A stretch of 64,000 nucleotides of DNA, taken from Poriferisodalis sp965116715 (GTDB taxonomy: Bacteria; Actinomycetota; Acidimicrobiia; Acidimicrobiales; Poriferisodalaceae). The stretch covers positions 2,790,001 to 2,854,000 of the forward strand of contig OZ220724.1 in assembly GCA_965116715.1 (NCBI GenBank), given 5' to 3'. The notes under the pieces were generated by a model. That model was not told the origin of the DNA, did no database searches, and saw nothing but the letters and a program-made list of their open reading frames with translations. Below, piece after piece: positions 19,486 to 28,511 of this stretch (position 1 is its first letter; each line of letters starts with the position of its first letter). Both the position numbers and the translations under genes were made by a program.

Positions 19486-20268
19486 GTGGCTGACTCGGGT
19501 GCCTGGCCCATCGACACGCACATCCTCCATCGGCGCGATGTCGATCGCAGCTACCAGCTGTGGGTGGCCCTCCCGATGGGCTACCGGCCCGACGCCTCCG
19601 ATCCCTACCCGCTCGTTGTCTGCTGTGACGCCCCCTGGACGTTCGGTACTGCGGTGGACACCACCCGGATCCTGTCGATGTCGCGGGAGACACCGCGCTG
19701 CGTGGTCGCCGGCATCGCCCACGACACGCCCGACATGCGCGAGATGCTCGATCTGCGCGCCGTCGACTACACGGTGACGCCGGCCGAGGCCCCGCCGATG
19801 ACCGGCATCCGGGCACCCGCCGCCGAGACCGGTCAGGCAGAGCCGTTCCGCCAGTGGCTTGCGGGCGACGTGATGCCGTTGCTGTACGACCGCTACCACG
19901 TCGGCGAGCCCACCTATGTCGGCCATTCGTTCACGGCGCTGTTCGGCCTGCACGTGCTGTTCAACGCGCCCGACATGTTCGCCCGCTACCTGCTGGCGAG
20001 CCCGTCGGTGTGGTGGGACTACGAGGTGATGTTCCGGTCGGAAGCCGAGCACGCGGCCGCCGGCCGCGACCCCAAGGTGAAGGTGTTCATGTCGATGGGC
20101 GAGAACGAGACCGACGAGTACTCGCCCCAGGCCAAGTTCTGGGACCAGTTCTCTGCCCGCGGCTACCGCAACATCGACGCGACCTGGCATGTCTTCCCGG
20201 ACGAGAACCACAACACGGTGGTCGGCCCGGCCGTCAGCCGGGGGCTTCGCACGCTCTACGCCGACTGA
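19486..20268 (+). CDS. Putative esterase (esterase D/Fes-like alpha/beta hydrolase)
   Basis: 260 aa, PF00756-like. The opening describes a typical esterase of this class: THILHRRDVDRSYQLWVALP, then YPLVVCCDAPWTFG. The nucleophile elbow is GHSFT with Ser148, in place of the more common GxSxG with a final Gly. ASPSVWWDYEVMF and FPDENHNTVV supply the later loop and the catalytic His. No signal peptide is visible, so it acts in the cytoplasm. GTG 19486 is 10 bp after the methyltransferase stop, so the two are probably co-transcribed. Confidence 0.85.
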   Translation: MADSGAWPIDTHILHRRDVDRSYQLWVALPMGYRPDASDPYPLVVCCDAPWTFGTAVDTTRILSMSRETPRCVVAGIAHDTPDMREMLDLRAVDYTVTPAEAPPMTGIRAPAAETGQAEPFRQWLAGDVMPLLYDRYHVGEPTYVGHSFTALFGLHVLFNAPDMFARYLLASPSVWWDYEVMFRSEAEHAAAGRDPKVKVFMSMGENETDEYSPQAKFWDQFSARGYRNIDATWHVFPDENHNTVVGPAVSRGLRTLYAD

Positions 20269-20353
20269 CCCCCTGCGCACGCTCTAAGTTCGCGTGATCG
20301 CGAGCGGCAACGCAGAGGGTGACGGGGGATGGCGCTTGTAGCACCAGGAGCCG

Positions 20354-21117
20354 ATGATGCTGGCGCGCCTGATGCGCCCCTTCGTGGGCGTCGCTGTTCC
20401 CGCATTCGCTGCGATTGCCGCGCTGCTGGTGGGCGCTGTCATGCTGCTCACCTTCGGCGCAAACCCCCTCGTGGCCTACGGCGAGCTGGTCACGGGTGCC
20501 TTCGGCAGTGCCGACAACCTCGCAGACACCGCCGTGCGGGCGATGCCGCTCGCCCTCGTCGGTGTCGGCATCTGCATCGCATTCCGTACCGACGTGATCA
20601 ACATCGGCGGCGAAGGACAGATCATCCTGGGCGCGATCGCCGCCACGGTCACGTCGATGGCCTTCGACGACGTGCCGCGGGTGCTGCTGGTGCCCATGGT
20701 GATCGTCGCAGGGGCGATCGGCGGCGGCGCTGTTCGGTGCGCTCCATCCGATCTTCACGGTGCCTGCGTCGTTCCTGTTCGGGGGGATGCTCACCGGCGG
20801 CAGCGACATGCAGCGCGCAGTCCAAGTGCCCGCCGCGCTGGTGGTGGCACTGAACGGCGAGGCGTGGCGTTCGTTCCCGCGGGATCGACATCGGTGCAGC
20901 GGAGTACGTGCACGAGCGCCTGCTGTCCAAGCGTGCGGCCGGTGCAGCGATCCTGCTCATCACCGAGGATCTCGACGAGGCCATGCAGCTCTCTGATCGG
21001 GTCGTGGTGCTCTTTGAAGGCCGCGCCATGTGCGATCTGCCTCGCGCCGAGGCCACCACCGACCGCGTCGGCCTGCTGATGACCGGCGTCAGCGAGGAGG
21101 CTCCCGCGCCCGCCTGA
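20354..21117 (+). pseudogene. Decayed BMP-type (nucleoside-like) ABC transporter: permease and ATPase remnants joined
   Basis: Three pieces of one transporter operon survive. From ATG 20354 (AGGAG at 20346) a permease N-terminus is readable (TFGANPLVAYGELVTGAFG; FRTDVINIGGEGQIILGAIAA) to about 20724. Then the frame changes, and from about 20727 a permease C-terminus appears (HPIFTVPASFLFGGMLTGG, then MQRAVQVPAALVVALNG). After about 20860 the frame changes again, and 20880-21117 encodes an ATPase C-terminus (GIDIGAAEYVHERLL; AAILLITEDLDEAMQLSDRV). The permease middle and most of the ATPase are missing, so at least two deletions or frameshifts have occurred. It is not expected to work. Confidence 0.85.
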
Positions 21118-21183
21118 TCGTTGAGCGCCGGGCCTCGGGAGTGGGGCAGAATGGGCGCACAGGGGCAATGGGGAGGCCGTGAC

Positions 21184-22350
21184 ATGACGGTGACCGAGAC
21201 CACTTCCGCTACCCAGGACCGCAGCCGCGGACCTAAGCCGGCGAACGGCAAGGTGCCGGTGTACGACGCGGACGCGCACATCGCCGAGCCCACGTCGGTG
21301 TGGGAGGAGTACGCCGATCCCAAGTACCGGGATCTGATCGCGCAGTGCCGGGTCATGGGTGACGGCAGCGACGCCATGTTCGTCGAGGGCAAGAAGCTGC
21401 GCAACGGCATCGCGCCGGCCTGCATCCCGCACGCCTATGGCACTGAAGTCACCTGGGACGACATCGTGCCCGGCAGCTACGACCCGGCCGCTCGCTTGTC
21501 GGTGATGGACGACGAGGGCCTCGACGCGGCGCTGATGTTCCCGTCGCTCATGCTGATCTCGGGTGACATCAACGACCCAGACGTCGCCGTCGAGAATGCC
21601 CGTGCCTACAACCGCTGGATGACCGACTTCTGCTCTGAGGATCCGAACCGGCTGTACGGCATGGGCGTGTGCCCGCTGCAGTCGATCGACGGTGCAGTCG
21701 AGGTGATCGAAGAGGTCGCCAATGCGGGGCTGACGGGCATCACGTTCAGACCAGAGCGCTACGGGGGGCTCGAGTTGTTCTCCGACGAGATGAACCGCGT
21801 CTGGTCCGCGGCCGAGCATCACGACCTCACCGTGGGCATTCACGGCAGCTTCGGCTCTGGAATGCCGAGTTTCGCCAAGACCCGCTACGAGAACCAGTTC
21901 TACGTCCACATGGTGTGCCACCCGTTCGAGCAGATGGCCTCGGTGATGGAGCTGGTGGCTTCCGGCGTGCTCGACGACCATCCGATGCTGCGGGTGGGCT
22001 TCTTCGAGTCCGGCCTGGGCTGGCTGCCCTACTGGCTGGACCGTCTCGACGAGCACAAGGAGGCCATGGGCCACCTCGTGCCGCGGCTGAAGCGGGACCC
22101 CACCGAGATCTTCTCCGAGCAGTGCTTCGTGACTATGGAAGCCGGCGAGGGCGAAGCCTTCGAGCAAGTGGCCGCGATGGGCCTGGCCCACACCGTCGTG
22201 TGGGGTTCCGACTACCCGCACTACGACTGCACGTTCCCCGGCGCGCTCGCCGAGCTCAACGAGACGTTCGAGGGCTTCGACGACGACGTGAGCGCCCTGC
22301 GCGACGAGGTCGTCTACACCAACGCCCGCCGCTTCATGGGCCTCACCTAG
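21184..22350 (+). CDS. Amidohydrolase-2 family protein
   Basis: 388 aa TIM-barrel metal-dependent hydrolase or decarboxylase. ATG 21184 follows a GGGGAGG site, giving a disordered Thr/Ser-rich lead before VPVYDADAHIAEP, the metal-binding D-x-D-x-H segment of this subfamily. Later landmarks are AYNRWMTDFCSEDPNRL, a histidine at TVGIHGSF, MVCHPFEQM, VGFFESGLGWLPYWLDRLDEH, and WGSDYPHYDCTFPG with the last metal-binding Asp. It is related to the amidohydrolase at 61678, which shares the same blocks. The substrate is unknown; family members often act on aromatic acids. Confidence 0.9.
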   Translation: MTVTETTSATQDRSRGPKPANGKVPVYDADAHIAEPTSVWEEYADPKYRDLIAQCRVMGDGSDAMFVEGKKLRNGIAPACIPHAYGTEVTWDDIVPGSYDPAARLSVMDDEGLDAALMFPSLMLISGDINDPDVAVENARAYNRWMTDFCSEDPNRLYGMGVCPLQSIDGAVEVIEEVANAGLTGITFRPERYGGLELFSDEMNRVWSAAEHHDLTVGIHGSFGSGMPSFAKTRYENQFYVHMVCHPFEQMASVMELVASGVLDDHPMLRVGFFESGLGWLPYWLDRLDEHKEAMGHLVPRLKRDPTEIFSEQCFVTMEAGEGEAFEQVAAMGLAHTVVWGSDYPHYDCTFPGALAELNETFEGFDDDVSALRDEVVYTNARRFMGLT

Positions 22351-22617
22351 CCCTAGCCGGACAACCTCGCCGCAGAGCTGCCCCCGGTCAAGCCGTGGGA
22401 TCAACGAGCGAAGAGCGCTGACTCGCTGGCTGGCGGCGTTACTGAGTATCTCGAAACTCTCAGGTGGATCGCAAGTCAATGCGCAACGCAATCGGTACCG
22501 AGGGCTGAACTCGTAGATCGCTATCGCCTTCAGTACGGCATTTCCGAATCGAATGCGAGATTCGGGCTTCAGGGACTTCGGCGCGGAGGAATTCTCGCGC
22601 TCGCAAATGGCGGATAC

Positions 22618-23895
22618 GTGCCAACTCGGACGACGCGCCATTGGTTGGAATCGGGCGCACCGGAGTTGGTTGCAGGGATGCTCCACGCCAATGTTCAGTT
22701 CATCGGCGAGATGATTGCGGCGCTTGGGCGGCCGCTGTCCACGGACGCGCTGCTTGAGTTCGCGAATGAGAGCTATTCGCTTGCGTGGACTTCGCGTGGC
22801 CAGATCGACGTCAGAGCTGCGTGGCTTCGTTCCGCGGGCCTTGTCAAGAAGCTGACGGACAATAGGTACGAAGCAACCGAGGCCGGCCTCGCGTTTCTGG
22901 AGTTCATTGACTTGCATCCACCGATTGCGGACTCCACTTCCGATGAGCCGCGCCAATCGAGTTCTGACGACGAACCCCGCCCGCCGAAGCCACCCAAGAT
23001 CGACACGACGCCACCCTCGACCTCGGTATCCCCATCAGCGACGGCGGATGAGATCGCCCAACGACTCGTGAACTTGTCGTGTGATGGTGCCAAGCACAAG
23101 GAATTCGAGGCCGCTGTCCGCGACGCGTTTGTCTTCTTGGGGCTTGAAGCGAAACAGCTCTCTGGTGCCGGGCAGACTGATGTGCTGGTCAAAGGCGCTT
23201 GCATCACGGGGGCGAGCGGCCATACGGATTCGGCCTCGCGCAGCTTCGCTGCCGTTGTCGAAGTCAAGGCCGTCGGCAATGGTCGCCTCACGTCGAATCA
23301 AGTTGACCTGATGACCATCAAGAAGCACCGAGGTCAACACGGTGCCGATTACGCGCTGATCGTCGGACCGGGACCGGCGGGCCAGCTGCTCGACTACGCA
23401 CGAGACGAGAGCATTGGAGTGCTCGATTCGGCGAGGCTCGCAGAGCTTGTCTGCTCTCAAGGTGAGATGCCTCTGGCCGCGCGTGAGTTCCAGCGATTGT
23501 TCGCTGATGCCGCTGGCGGACCTGCAGGTGGCGAGGTCGATCTGCGGCCGCTTGAGGAGGCCCGGAAACGGCACAGACGGCTGCGTGACTTGCTGTCTGG
23601 CGTGTTTCGGGCCGTCTCTGAAATCGACGACAGCAACGCAGGGACAGCTATTCCGCCGGTTGTGCAGTTCGCCTTGACTGGCCAAGGGATCTCGGCATCG
23701 CTCGCGGAGGTCGAGGCTGCGCTGGGCCTGCTCGCGACACCGTGGTTCGACGGACTTGATCTCGTCGACGAAGGCGCGCACCGGTACGTTCCGACCACAG
23801 CACTTCATCTGCTTGCTCAGCGCTTGCGGTGGCTGGCTAATGCGTTTGATGACAAGACCGATGACGACGGCGCCGCATCAGCAGGGTCTAACTGA
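22618..23895 (+). CDS. Mrr-like restriction endonuclease, possibly longer at the N-terminus
   Basis: From GTG 22618 the protein is 425 aa. An N-terminal domain (about 1-100) resembles winged-helix segments; then comes a Pro/Ser/Asp linker (about 105-140) and a nuclease domain with a PD-(D/E)xK pattern: GAGQTDVLVKG gives the Asp and VVEVKA the ExK. Mrr-type enzymes cut modified DNA. The same frame is open back to 22358, and that stretch reads like coding DNA (YLETLRWIASQC; ARFGLQGLRRGG) but has no ATG, GTG or TTG. The true start may therefore be a rare codon, or the 5' end may be lost. G+C is visibly lower than in neighbours, suggesting transfer. Confidence 0.72.
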   Translation: MPTRTTRHWLESGAPELVAGMLHANVQFIGEMIAALGRPLSTDALLEFANESYSLAWTSRGQIDVRAAWLRSAGLVKKLTDNRYEATEAGLAFLEFIDLHPPIADSTSDEPRQSSSDDEPRPPKPPKIDTTPPSTSVSPSATADEIAQRLVNLSCDGAKHKEFEAAVRDAFVFLGLEAKQLSGAGQTDVLVKGACITGASGHTDSASRSFAAVVEVKAVGNGRLTSNQVDLMTIKKHRGQHGADYALIVGPGPAGQLLDYARDESIGVLDSARLAELVCSQGEMPLAAREFQRLFADAAGGPAGGEVDLRPLEEARKRHRRLRDLLSGVFRAVSEIDDSNAGTAIPPVVQFALTGQGISASLAEVEAALGLLATPWFDGLDLVDEGAHRYVPTTALHLLAQRLRWLANAFDDKTDDDGAASAGSN

Positions 23896-23897
23896 TT

Positions 23898-24320
23898 TCA
23901 CTGGACCGGTTCGAGAGTGAGACGCTCGACGGGCTGGCCGGTGACTTCCGCAATGAGCTCGAAATCCTTGTCAACATGCAGCACGGTGAGCCCCGCGAGT
24001 TCAGCAACGGCTGCCAGCAGCAGATCGGGTATGGACGGCGCACGATGGTGGCCAGCTTGCGCCAGGGCACGTTGAACTTCGATGGCTCGATCTTCGGCTG
24101 CCACAGTCAGATACTCGACTGGCATCGCGCTGACCGGTGGTCGCCCCAGGGTGCCACTGTGATCCCCCGCTGACCGGGTGGAGTAGCCGATTTCCAGCTT
24201 GGTCACGGTCGCAATGCGCACGAGTCCACGTTGGACTCGTTTCGTCCATGCGTCAGCGTCGACCGAGATCTCCAAGCGAACGAGCGCCGAGGTGTCGATG
24301 AGCCACTCGGTTACCGCCAT
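23898..24320 (-). CDS. VapC-type PIN-domain toxin
   Basis: 140 aa ribonuclease-type toxin. PIN residues are visible: WLIDTSALVRLE (first Asp), TVTKLEIGYS (Glu), PSIPDLLLAAVAELAGLTVLHVDKDFE (Asp-containing helix and the last Asp). ATG 24320 overlaps the antitoxin gene by 10 bp, the usual translational coupling. The 3' end lies 2 bp from the stop of the Mrr-like gene on the other strand. A complete pair suggests it is functional. Confidence 0.9.
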   Translation of the reverse strand: MAVTEWLIDTSALVRLEISVDADAWTKRVQRGLVRIATVTKLEIGYSTRSAGDHSGTLGRPPVSAMPVEYLTVAAEDRAIEVQRALAQAGHHRAPSIPDLLLAAVAELAGLTVLHVDKDFELIAEVTGQPVERLTLEPVQ

Positions 24321-24529
24321 GCGGAGGCAATGAACTCGGGGTCTCTCGCGTCGGCACACGTCTCGGCAAGCCGTCGAAAGTCCTCTACCGTCACCTCGGG
24401 AGCACGGGCGCACTCCCGTTCGAGCATCCGGCGCAGGTATTCGGCCCGGGAGAGTGCCGCCCTGCTCGCGTTGGCATCGACGGCCGCAATGACATCGTCG
24501 GGAACTTCACGGATCAGGATGTCTGTCAT
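24311..24529 (-). CDS. Ribbon-helix-helix antitoxin, VapB/FitA-like
   Basis: 72 aa. TDILIREVPDDVIAAVDANAS is the beta strand and first helix of a ribbon-helix-helix DNA-binding fold, with LSRAEYLRRMLERE as the second helix. The C-terminal tail (VTVEDFRRLAETCADARD) would neutralise the PIN toxin. Genes of this kind usually autorepress; the promoter must lie in the short gap before the divergent small gene at 24596. Confidence 0.88.
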   Translation of the reverse strand: MTDILIREVPDDVIAAVDANASRAALSRAEYLRRMLERECARAPEVTVEDFRRLAETCADARDPEFIASAWR

Positions 24530-24595
24530 GTCGTTCCTCCTTGGCTCATGCTGGCCTGATGATAGCGTGCGATAGCGAAACGGGAGACTGCGACG

Positions 24596-24787
24596 ATGAG
24601 TGGAACCGATTCCTCGCCCTCGCCGAACGAAATCGAGGAGATCAGAGCGCGATTCAGACTTGCCGGTTTGCTGTCTGACTTCGATGCTCGCGACGTAGTG
24701 CTACCTGAAGAGCACGAGGTTGCCGCAGCCCGCCAGCGAGCCGGTCAGGGGACACCGCTTTCCGAGCTGGTTTGCGCTAGTCGGTGA
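24596..24787 (+). CDS. Small acidic protein of unknown function
   Basis: 63 aa from ATG 24596, with GGGAG upstream. It begins with a Ser/Pro-rich stretch, then EIEEIRARFRLAGLLSDFDARDVVLPEEHEVAAARQR. Divergent from vapB, it overlaps the end of the convergent membrane-protein gene by 11 bp. The size and charge recall antitoxins, but no DNA-binding motif is clear and no toxin gene follows, so no function is given. Confidence 0.45.
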   Translation: MSGTDSSPSPNEIEEIRARFRLAGLLSDFDARDVVLPEEHEVAAARQRAGQGTPLSELVCASR

Positions 24788-25976
24788 CGAGGGTTCGGTG
24801 GTAGACGGCGCGCACGGCGAGGGCCTCGCGCAGTTCTTCGGTCATGTCTTCGGCGAACTCTGAGCGGTAGCTGGAATCGAGCACGACCGACACGGCGAAT
24901 TGCAGACCGGAGAACAACCCGATGAAGGCTGCCACCAGCATCAGCTGGCGGCTGAACAGCAGTTCCCCGCTCCAGAGCGGGAAACTCACCGCCCACGAGT
25001 CTTCCCAAGTGAGCTGGCTCAGCGTCGTCCACTGCAGCAGCGTGCTCTCTCGCACGGTGAGCACGCCGAAGAGCACGTAGAAGCACGTCACGATCAGCGC
25101 AACCAGCGCAATCTGGATGCTCTGAGCCACGAACAGCAACAGGCTGACGTTGAATCGAGCCCGGCGGCTGAGTGGCGGCGAGTCCGGTGCCGGAGCGTCG
25201 TCCGCTGGCACCAGACTCGCGATAGGCGTGTCCGCACAGCGAGACCGCACATCGGCCCACGACGAGAAGCGGGCCATGTCCACTGCAAGGCGTCGCACCG
25301 AGATGATGACCAACAGCGCCCCGACCGCCACCAGCAGCGCGGCCACCATCCCAAAGAACGGCAGCGTGAAATCGTTGGCCACTTGCCACATCTCGGCATT
25401 CAGGAAGATGAACGCCGAGAACACGAGCAGGATCGGGAGCGACTTGGCCAGCAGCGTCATCATCTGGCCGACTTGACGCCAGAGTTGGCCCACCGACCAC
25501 CGCACCATTGGCAGCAGGCCCCAGCTGGTCACGACATACGCGCCGACCAGCAGCACGGCGTTCAGGCCTGCGGCGAACGCGGCATCGACAACGACCGAAC
25601 CGGAAGATCCCAACCCGGCAAAGGCAGCGCCAAGCACGAGATAGGCCAGCACATCGGTGACGCCGAACCGCTCGGGGAGCTGCCACAGCCGTCGACCCCG
25701 CAAGAGATTCACGAACACCACGACACCCGTCATCACAGTCAGGCCCACGACGAAGACGGCCGCCTGGGCCCAGCCCGTCCACCTGTCTCCGAACACGAAG
25801 AAGAACTCGATGAACACCACGAGCGCCAGGAACGGCGCGGCACGGGTGAGCACATCGGCACTTGCGGAATAGTCGTGAATCAGGTGCGGCAAGCCTCGGT
25901 GAACGAACCACCGCTCGCACCGGTGTCGCTCGGCGGCGAGGTCAGGCTCGCGGGCTGCCGCATCGACGTTCTCCAT
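24777..25976 (-). CDS. Polytopic membrane protein of unknown function
   Basis: 399 aa from ATG 25976. A soluble lead of about 45 residues (ERHRCERWFVHRGLPHLIHDYSA) precedes roughly eight hydrophobic segments in two groups, separated by a loop with SLVPADDAPAPDSPPLSRR. The C-terminus (SEFAEDMTEELREALAVRAVYH) is hydrophilic and probably cytoplasmic. No transporter or enzyme motif was recognised. It is divergent from the dienelactone hydrolase, and a longer start at 26024 is possible. Confidence 0.75.
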   Translation of the reverse strand: MENVDAAAREPDLAAERHRCERWFVHRGLPHLIHDYSASADVLTRAAPFLALVVFIEFFFVFGDRWTGWAQAAVFVVGLTVMTGVVVFVNLLRGRRLWQLPERFGVTDVLAYLVLGAAFAGLGSSGSVVVDAAFAAGLNAVLLVGAYVVTSWGLLPMVRWSVGQLWRQVGQMMTLLAKSLPILLVFSAFIFLNAEMWQVANDFTLPFFGMVAALLVAVGALLVIISVRRLAVDMARFSSWADVRSRCADTPIASLVPADDAPAPDSPPLSRRARFNVSLLLFVAQSIQIALVALIVTCFYVLFGVLTVRESTLLQWTTLSQLTWEDSWAVSFPLWSGELLFSRQLMLVAAFIGLFSGLQFAVSVVLDSSYRSEFAEDMTEELREALAVRAVYHRTLVTD

Positions 25977-26065
25977 GGCGGAGCACCTTAGGAAATGCAG
26001 CCGCGGCAGCCAAGATCGCAGCATCTATGGCCTCGACAGTGCGGGGGCCGCTAGACATTGGCGCC

Positions 26066-26743
26066 ATGGGACAGACGATCGAGTTGACAGCTTCAGACGG
26101 CGTGACCTTCAGCGCCTACCGGGCCGAGCCTGCGGGGCCGCCGAAGGGCGGTGTCGTGGTGGTGCAGGAGATCTTCGGTGTGAACGACCACATCCGCAGC
26201 GTGGCCGACGGCTATGCGGCCGACGGCTATCTGGCAGTGGCACCGGCGCTCTTCGACCGTGTCCGGGACGGTGTCGAGCTGGGCTACGACGCCGAGGGCA
26301 TCGACGTGGGCCGCAAGATCGCTTTCGACGACCTCACCACCGATCAGGTCATGGCCGACATCTCAGCCGCGGCTGAGTGTGCGTCTGAGGGCGGCAAGGT
26401 CGGCATTGTCGGCTATTGCTGGGGCGGATCGATGTGCTACGTGGCTTCCGCCCGCCTGGCCGGCAAGATCGCTGCGGCATCGGGCTACTACGGCGGCCAG
26501 ATCATGCCGCACCTCGACGAGCGGCCCACGGCTCCGCTGCTGCTGCACTTCGGCACCGAAGACCACGGCATCCCGCTCGAGAATGTGCACGCCATCGCCG
26601 AGCGCTGGGATCACATCGCCGTGCACATCTACGACGGAGCCGACCACGGGTTCAACTGCGACGCCCGGGCCAGCTTCCACCCTGATGCCGCTGCCCTGGC
26701 CAAACAGCGCACGCTCGATCACTTCACCGAGCATCTGAGCTGA
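26066..26743 (+). CDS. Dienelactone hydrolase family protein
   Basis: 225 aa alpha/beta hydrolase; the family hydrolyses carboxymethylenebutenolide in chlorocatechol and catechol breakdown. Catalytic features: Glu35 in VQEIFGVN, nucleophile Cys118 in GYCWGGS, and histidine in DGADHGFN. Length is normal for the family. ATG 26066 is used because the family begins shortly before a segment like IELTASDGVTF; an upstream open frame is non-homologous. Convergent with the dehydratase gene. Confidence 0.92.
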   Translation: MGQTIELTASDGVTFSAYRAEPAGPPKGGVVVVQEIFGVNDHIRSVADGYAADGYLAVAPALFDRVRDGVELGYDAEGIDVGRKIAFDDLTTDQVMADISAAAECASEGGKVGIVGYCWGGSMCYVASARLAGKIAAASGYYGGQIMPHLDERPTAPLLLHFGTEDHGIPLENVHAIAERWDHIAVHIYDGADHGFNCDARASFHPDAAALAKQRTLDHFTEHLS

Positions 26744-26801
26744 ACTGCTGGTTTCGAGGCGGGGAGGCACCGCTTGGTGTCAGCCCCCGACGACTTGGCT
26801 G

Positions 26802-27695
26802 TCAGCGGCTCAGCAGGATGACGCCTCGGTCCACGGCGGGGCCGCCTTCGGCGTTCAGCACATCGAAGCGCACCGCATGAGCAGCACCGCTCTCGTTGCT
26901 GACCGGGACCACGTCCCAGACGCGCACGGTGATGGTGGACGGCATGAGCACCATGGCACGGAAGCGGCAGACGATGCGGCGCACTCTCGACGGATTGCCG
27001 TCGCCAACGGCGTCGACGACGGCCGATACGCCCAAGGCCAGCGTCGCGGTGCCGTGCAGGATGATGCCCGGCAGCCCCGCCTTGCGTGCAACGGCCGCAT
27101 CGGTGTGGATCGGGTTCCAGATGCGGGCGCACTCGGTGTAGCTGTGCGCGGCACCATGCGCAACGGACACGGGAATCTCGACGAGCGGCTCGGAAGGCAG
27201 CTCGCCGAAGTCCGGCTCTGCCGGCGCGTCGGGGTCGGGCCGGTTGCCGCCGGCGGTCTCCACACCGAGATACATCCCGCCTTGGTAGGTCGTGGCCACC
27301 TGGTTGCCGTCGGCGTCGACCGTGTCGATGCGCATGGTCTGGAACGTGCCCGGCTTGCGCTGCTCGACGCCCGAATACGTGAGGCTGGTGGTCAGGCGGT
27401 CGCCCGGGCGCACCAACCGGTGCACGGTCAGGTCGTGCGTGGCGTGCACCGAGCGCCGCACCTCATCGGGCGAGATGCCCCAGCGATCCGAGACATCGCG
27501 GCCCGCCACGATCACCGGCCACTCCGGGCACACGGCGAACATCGGGTGAGCCACCACGCCGTCGTCGGCGAGCGTGTCGAAATAGCAGTCGTGCGTGTCG
27601 CCGAGCGAGGCCGCGTACGCCATCGTCCAGCGCTCGTCCACATCGTGGGTGATCGGCCCGATCACCTCGCCAACCATGTCTGAAGGAACCGGCAT
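26802..27695 (-). CDS. MaoC/FAS1-like hotdog dehydratase
   Basis: 297 aa with two hotdog domains. The first (about 1-150) has the FAS1-type outline with VVAHPMFAVCPEWPVIV and DLTVHRLVRPGDRLTT. The second (about 165-297) has the MaoC hydratase motif YTECARIWNPIHTDAAVARKAG followed by GIILHGTATLAL, with Asp and His in NPIHTD as the catalytic pair. Such proteins hydrate or dehydrate enoyl-CoA or acyl thioesters. ATG 27695 is taken as start; a longer frame overlaps the divergent acyltransferase. Confidence 0.88.
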   Translation of the reverse strand: MPVPSDMVGEVIGPITHDVDERWTMAYAASLGDTHDCYFDTLADDGVVAHPMFAVCPEWPVIVAGRDVSDRWGISPDEVRRSVHATHDLTVHRLVRPGDRLTTSLTYSGVEQRKPGTFQTMRIDTVDADGNQVATTYQGGMYLGVETAGGNRPDPDAPAEPDFGELPSEPLVEIPVSVAHGAAHSYTECARIWNPIHTDAAVARKAGLPGIILHGTATLALGVSAVVDAVGDGNPSRVRRIVCRFRAMVLMPSTITVRVWDVVPVSNESGAAHAVRFDVLNAEGGPAVDRGVILLSR

Positions 27696-27718
27696 AGCCG
27701 CAGCGTAGTGAGGCCCCG

Positions 27719-27759
27719 GATTCTGGATCGTCGCGGGACACCCGGGAGACGCCAGAATC
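27719..27759. promoter_or_regulatory. Inverted repeat between divergent dehydratase and acyltransferase genes
   Basis: GATTCTGG (27719-27726) and CCAGAATC (27752-27759) are exact reverse complements separated by 25 bp, in the 69-bp gap between the two start codons. The spacing suits a dimeric regulator, but no linked regulator gene exists; the significance is uncertain. Confidence 0.35.
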
Positions 27760-27764
27760 TCCGT

Positions 27765-28511
27765 GTGGCACGACTGGTGACCAGATGGAAGCTGCGCGGG
27801 CCGGGCGGGTTGCTGGCCGACGACGGCCTCGCCGGCACGCTGGCGTGGCGAGCGGCGCGGGGGCTCATACGCATCCTGCTCTTTCGCATCTACCGGCTGC
27901 GTGTCACCGGCCAGGAGCGCTTGCGGGCGGACGGCTCGTTGATCTACGCGCCGGTGCACCGCAGCCACCTCGACGGCCCGCTCATCGGCGGCCTCACCCA
28001 GCGCCGGGTTCGCTACCTCGGCAAGGAAGAGCTCTTCCATCCCAAACCGCTCGGCTGGTTCATGCGCTCGATCGGCACGTTTCCGGTGCGCCGCGGCGAG
28101 GCCGACCTCGACGCGATGCGTGCAGCGCTCGGTCTGCTGAACGGCGGCGCAGCGATGCTGGTCTTCCCAGAGGGAACACGCCAGCCCTCCGACGACATCG
28201 GCCCCGTCTTCGATGGCACTGCATGGCTGGCCGCAAAGTCGGGAGCACCCGTGGTGCCGGTGGGCATAGCGGGCACACGCGAGGCGATGCCGAGCGGCGC
28301 GAAGTTCCCCAAGCGGACCCAGGTCGCCATCGTGGTGGGGGAGCCGCTCGCCCCGCCGACCGGACCTGACGGTGGCCGTGCCAGGCGACCGGACATGACA
28401 GCGTGGACGGCGACGCTGCGAGATGCCCTCGAGGACTGCCAGCAGCGCGCACGGGCGCTAGCGAACCAGCCAGGCAGAGCCCGCACGCCCATGCGCGATC
28501 TCGTGCCGTGA
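27765..28511 (+). CDS. 1-acyl-sn-glycerol-3-phosphate acyltransferase (PlsC-like)
   Basis: 248 aa membrane-associated acyltransferase for phospholipid synthesis or a related acyl transfer. Motif I HRSHLD is at 65-70 and motif III FPEGTR at 134-139; FVRR-like block II appears as GTFPVRRG. A hydrophobic stretch near residues 30-45 is the likely membrane contact. GTG 27765 is the best start because it leaves the dehydratase promoter free. The stop overlaps the start of the next CoA-transferase (GTGA), so the genes are translationally coupled. That is odd company for lipid synthesis and suggests an acyl-CoA-linked role. Confidence 0.9.
   Translation: MARLVTRWKLRGPGGLLADDGLAGTLAWRAARGLIRILLFRIYRLRVTGQERLRADGSLIYAPVHRSHLDGPLIGGLTQRRVRYLGKEELFHPKPLGWFMRSIGTFPVRRGEADLDAMRAALGLLNGGAAMLVFPEGTRQPSDDIGPVFDGTAWLAAKSGAPVVPVGIAGTREAMPSGAKFPKRTQVAIVVGEPLAPPTGPDGGRARRPDMTAWTATLRDALEDCQQRARALANQPGRARTPMRDLVP

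Noticed and set aside
20791..22956. Long minus-strand open frame of 721 codons
   Set aside because: It is antisense to the amidohydrolase at 21184 and the Mrr-like gene; the composition is the usual shadow of GC-rich third positions and no family motif is visible.
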